From assembly GCA_902798615.1 (NCBI GenBank), contig CADBXL010000037.1, forward strand, positions 1 to 64,000: a DNA stretch of 64,000 nt, read 5' to 3'. Numbering within the stretch: the stretch's first letter is position 1; the number at the start of each line of letters is the position of its first letter. The translations under genes and the position numbers were made by a program. Origin of the DNA: an uncultured Bacteroidales bacterium (GTDB lineage Bacteria; Bacteroidota; Bacteroidia; Bacteroidales; Bacteroidaceae). Below are positions 61,261-64,000 of the stretch, one piece after another. The notes beneath the pieces are model-generated. The model had not been told where the DNA came from and made no database searches. It saw only the letters and a program-made list of their open reading frames with translations.

Positions 61261-61597
61261 AGATAATGTTGAATTTAATTGTTAATAAAAAGTAGAACTA
61301 AGATTTATTCGGGGACTTAATCTCCCGACTATTCCTAACAAATAACGTGCCAAAAATTCCACAAAAGCACCTGTGACATTTGCTTATCTTAACGTGAATT
61401 CGACGAAAATAAAACGCTGCGCTTGGCTACACAAATTTCCATGAATTTATCATAAATTAATCATAAATTTTTATCTTTAAAAAAGTATTAATGACAAATT
61501 CGTGTAAAATTCGCGGTAATTCGTGTAGCCTCACGCAGTGGTTAAGGCAGTTTGCTGCCATTCGTAGAATCCGTCGAACTCACGTTATCTTAAATAG

Positions 61598-61717
61598 TTC
61601 CCAAGTAACTCCCTTGTGCCTCCCATGTAAGTCCCATTCTCAGGAACGGACTTGAAACGGACCTGGAACGGACCTGGAACGGACTTACAACGGAGGATCA
61701 ACGGAGGCATAACAGCC
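61598..61717. repeat. 11-nt-period element, copy 6
   Basis: Left: TCCCAAGTAAC, TCCCTTGTGCC, TCCCATGTAAG, TCCCATTCTCA. Right: AACGGACTTGA, AACGGACCTGG, AACGGACCTGG, AACGGACTTAC, AACGGAGGATC, AACGGAGGCAT. This is the most regular copy. Confidence 0.88.
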
Positions 61718-61789
61718 TTCGAGTTGTATTGCACATTTTTACAGAAAGGAAAAAAATTTTTACACCACTCGTCAACTCGTCACCCATAA

Positions 61790-62095
61790 CGCCGTAACGA
61801 TTTGTGTATCTACAAATTACAGCGGTGATTCATTTCGTTTTACTCGTCACCCACTCATCACCCTTATGCCGAATATCATTCTGATATAGAACAAGTTACA
61901 AGGACAATTCACTCGTCACCCATTTTTAGGGTGACGAGTGAACGGAGGGTAAATCGTGCATATAACATACACATTCTCAGTAAGATACGACCAATCAGGT
62001 GATAAGTGTGGTGACGAGTGACATAGGGTGAATTAGCGCTGTAAGCCTCAATATCCCAACAACTTACAGCGTTAAGGGTGACGAGTGACGAGTTT
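61790..62095. repeat. Cluster of ACTCGTCACCC words in both orientations
   Basis: ACTCGTCA/ACTCGTCACCC occur near 61779-61797 and 61839-61862 (ACTCGTCACCC, ACTCATCACCC, 11 nt apart); CACTCGTCACCC and its inverse GGGTGACGAGTG form a hairpin (61910-61941); GTGACGAGTGAC copies follow near 62011 and 62080. A CGCTGTAAG / CTTACAGCG hairpin (62038-62074) lies between them. Confidence 0.8.
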
Positions 62096-62128
62096 TTTGA
62101 AAACTCTTTTTCTGAATGCAAAATTGTA

Positions 62129-63371
62129 ATCTCCATATTGCAATTTATAGTCTCTTATAGTCTTGCCCAATGGTTGTTGTTGTCGTCGTATCTACAATAG
62201 TAGATATTTATAGTCTCTTTTAGACGCGAGCAAACAAGAGGCTTTTGAGCGATCTACAATAGTAGAAATTTATAGTCTCTTTTAGACGCGATAACTTTCG
62301 GCACCCATGATATATATCTACAATAGTAGAAATTTATAGTCTCTTTTAGACTACATCACTTTTCGAGTTCTACGTTCCATCTACAATAGTAGAAATTTAT
62401 AGTCTCTTTTAGACACCAACATAGACTATCCATGCCAACAGATCTACAATAGTAGAAATTTATAGTCTCTTTTAGACCTCTCGCACCTTCTGCACCATAT
62501 TATATCTACAATAGTAGAAATTCATAGTCTCTTTTAGACGTCCACATCGAGGACAACATTGTAAAAATCTACAATAGTAGAAATTCATAGTCTCTTTTAG
62601 ACAGAGTGCGGAGTTCCATACAGCGTTCGGTATCTACAATAGTAGAAATTCATAGTCTCTTTTAGACTTAAAGAAATATTGCTATATTTAGCACTGATCT
62701 ACAATAGTAGAAATTTATACTCTCTTTTAGACCGTCTGCCTCTGTGGGAGTGGCGAGACCATCTACAATAGTAGAAATTCATAGTCTCTTTTAGACACAT
62801 CTGAAGTCCCATTTTCCGATTATATCTACAATAGTAGAAATTCATAGTCTCTTTTAGACATGCAAAGCCTTATCGCTCATGAACTGATCTACAATAGTAG
62901 AAATTCATAGTCTCTTTTAGACCTTTAGCCATAGGTATTATCGTACACTTGGTATCTACAATAGTAGAAATTTATAGTCTCTTTTAGACTCGGCTTCGTG
63001 CGCTATCTCAGTACGGATCTACAATAGTAGAAATTTATAGTCTCTTTTAGACTGTAAAAATTAACAAAATGTCTCACTTAATCTACAATAGTAGAAATTT
63101 ATAGTCTCTTTTAGACCACAATTCCGGGATTGCTTGCAGCTTGATCTACAATAGTAGAAATTTATAGTCTCTTTTAGACAATTCTTGCACTACTTAGTTA
63201 TCTTCACATCTACAATAGTAGAAATTCATAGTCTCTTTTAGACGACGATTTAACCACTCGGAACGATATGTATCTACAATAGTAGAAATTCATAGTCTCT
63301 TTTAGACGTTTAAACCTCAAGCGGTTTAATTGTTTATCTACAATAGTAGAAATTCATAGTCTCTTTTAGAC
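62129..63371 (-). CRISPR. Type V-A (Cas12a) CRISPR array
   Basis: Nineteen intact 36-bp repeats start at 62190, 62252, 62316, 62379, 62442, 62504, 62567, 62632, 62697, 62761, 62824, 62887, 62954, 63017, 63081, 63144, 63208, 63272 and 63336, plus a degenerate 34-bp copy at 62129-62162 at the far end. Spacers are 26-31 nt. On the minus strand the repeat ends in AATTTCTACTATTGTAGAT, the stem-loop handle recognised and cut by Cas12a, so crRNAs are read leftward, in the same direction as cas12a. The degenerate end at low coordinates marks the old end. Repeats differ at position 17 (A or G). The new end abuts the cas4 remnant with no leader. Confidence 0.97.
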
Positions 63372-63594
63372 ACATCAAACCATATTCTTCTGAATAGACA
63401 GGTAATGACAGAATGACATCAGAACGATTGCTTGCAGTTTTTTTGTCTATGGTCTCATGTGCCATTCGCCCTTGTGTCTGAGGAGTGGCCTGAAACATAG
63501 TTTCATCCGCCTCCATATACACATTGTGTAGGTATATGGAGTACGGACAAAATATAAAGTCATTGAGTGTGGATATTGATATATAGTCAATCAT
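63334..63594 (-). pseudogene. cas4: Truncated cas4, fused to the first CRISPR repeat
   Basis: The frame starts with 74 residues of a Cas4 nuclease: MIDYISISTLNDFIFCPYSI (first cluster cysteine Cys16) and GRMAHETID (His46). At 63371/63372 it runs straight into a CRISPR repeat, which supplies the last ~11 codons (CLKETMNFYYCR) and the stop. The nuclease core (Asp, Glu, Lys residues) and the three C-terminal cluster cysteines are missing, so Cas4 activity is lost. The ATG overlaps the end of cas12a by 8 nt. cas1 and cas2, normally downstream in V-A loci, are absent between this point and the array. Confidence 0.9.
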
Positions 63595-64000
63595 TCAGAT
63601 ATGGTTTTTCTTGTGCAAACTGTAGCCATTCCTTGTTGCTTATACCAAGTTTCAAGTTCTCTTGCGGTTTTGAAGCCTTTATCTTCATAACAGCCCATAA
63701 ACCCTTGCGAGCTATATTATATGCACCATTGGCATCTGCATCCTTCGGCAGATTGTCGCCACAATTACGGCTGTCGTAGAAATGGCCCTCTGTATCAGCA
63801 ACTGGCGAAAGTAGATAATCGACTTCGCTGTTTGTCTCACTATTACGCATCTGTACCAATAGTTTCATGAGTTGCATCAATGATTCAAGGTGTTTCTTTT
63901 CTGTCAGAGTACATATAGCCTCTTTAAGATTGCCGTTGATATCAATACCAGCTTCCATAAATACCTTCTTAAACTCATTGGTAAGCACAATTTCCTTATT
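63587..64000 (-). CDS. cas12a: Cas12a (Cpf1), C-terminal 137 residues, cut by window edge
   Basis: The frame is open to the window end and gives the end of Cas12a: the Nuc-domain region ending in LLVQMRNSETNSEVDYLLSP, and the RuvC-III motif DADANGAYNIARKGL with its catalytic Asp. The spacing of these motifs to the C-terminus matches known Cas12a proteins. Cas12a both processes its pre-crRNA and cleaves DNA next to TTTV-type PAMs. The gene is oriented toward the array, so readthrough could transcribe the repeats. Nothing here suggests inactivation, but most of the protein lies outside the window. Confidence 0.93.
   Translation of the reverse strand, partial: NKEIVLTNEFKKVFMEAGIDINGNLKEAICTLTEKKHLESLMQLMKLLVQMRNSETNSEVDYLLSPVADTEGHFYDSRNCGDNLPKDADANGAYNIARKGLWAVMKIKASKPQENLKLGISNKEWLQFAQEKPYLND

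Larger units (their letters stand above)
61261..62128. other. Gene-free region between VapE-like gene and CRISPR array
   Basis: No gene is seen. It contains TTCGACGAA-type motifs (61390-61407, 61572-61587), the 11-nt-period element copy 6 (61598-61717) and a cluster of ACTCGTCACCC words in both orientations (61790-62095). No Cas12a-type leader is recognisable on this side. Confidence 0.7.

Noticed and set aside
63334-63420. Idea that cas4 was deleted by recombination with a self-derived spacer
   Set aside because: The junction fits a repeat border, but the cas4 sequence about 26-29 nt before it shows no TTTV motif where a Cas12a protospacer would need one.
1-64000. tRNA or rRNA genes
   Set aside because: No TTCGA-loop/acceptor-stem arrangement or rRNA-like stretch was seen; the GTTCGA occurrences belong to the recurring intergenic motif.

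Overview
The window looks like a chromosomal segment of a Prevotella-type member of the Bacteroidota. The evidence is: promoters of the Bacteroidota TAnnTTTG (-7) / TTTG (-33) kind in front of most operons; BspA-type leucine-rich repeat surface proteins; short C-terminal segments of the form LPxGxYIxxGKKVVK; a class I iron-sulphur fumarase; and DUF2723, DUF3098 and porin-family genes. No rRNA or tRNA gene was seen. The right end carries a type V-A (Cas12a) CRISPR locus, cut by the window edge.

Layout. 1-2.1 kb: two tandemly duplicated small outer-membrane barrels between ~150 bp inverted repeats. 2.1-7.1 kb: a secreted carboxylesterase, a large GT117/DUF2723 membrane protein and a DUF3098 protein. 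7.1-15.3 kb: mostly minus strand, with a candidate small RNA, a phospholipase-D protein, an MscS channel, the coiled-coil/zapA/rny operon, and one plus-strand sugar kinase-like gene. 15.4-20.6 kb: exopolysaccharide start genes (polyprenyl glycosylphosphotransferase, Wzc-like tyrosine kinase, HAD hydrolase) and queC. 21.3-24.2 kb: an LRR/SLH lipoprotein and a small lipoprotein. 25.2-28.7 kb: a compact minus-strand operon (N6-methylase-like protein without the catalytic part, degenerate receiver protein, GIY-YIG nuclease) next to a WYL regulator; this is the best candidate for an undescribed defence-like system. 29-36.2 kb: fumarase, lipoprotein, ABCG-type transporter, hflX. 36.5-47.7 kb: OmpA lipoprotein, YARHG protein, GH3 glycosidase, a YtxH/holin-like stress trio behind a 70-bp tandem-repeat leader, SPOR lipoprotein-ruvX-def-TPR. 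48.2-61.3 kb: BspA protein, a 2.6 kb gene-free repeat region, thrS, a NifX-like gene, two secreted proteins, a LytS/LytTR two-component pair and a VapE-like ATPase. 62.1-64 kb: 19 intact plus one degenerate Cas12a repeats, abutting a truncated cas4 and the 3' end of cas12a.

The second theme is the intergenic DNA. Nearly every gap holds fold-back structures whose arms are tandem 'words' of 7, 8, 9 or 11 nt, with different words but the same architecture. Two of them (50.77-50.93 and 51.03-51.21 kb) share a TTTTTACACACACCC-like inner border and a central AT palindrome. An 11-nt-period element recurs six times, a TTCG(A/T)CGAA-centred motif about ten times, and GC-rich CCCTCCCCCGTAGGGAGGG-type repeats occur in inverted pairs, one set having become part of a coding sequence.

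The CRISPR locus appears frozen for acquisition from what can be seen here. cas4 is interrupted exactly at a repeat border after about 74 codons, and no cas1, cas2 or leader lies between it and the array. Cas12a and its crRNAs could still be expressed, because genes and repeats are in the same orientation.
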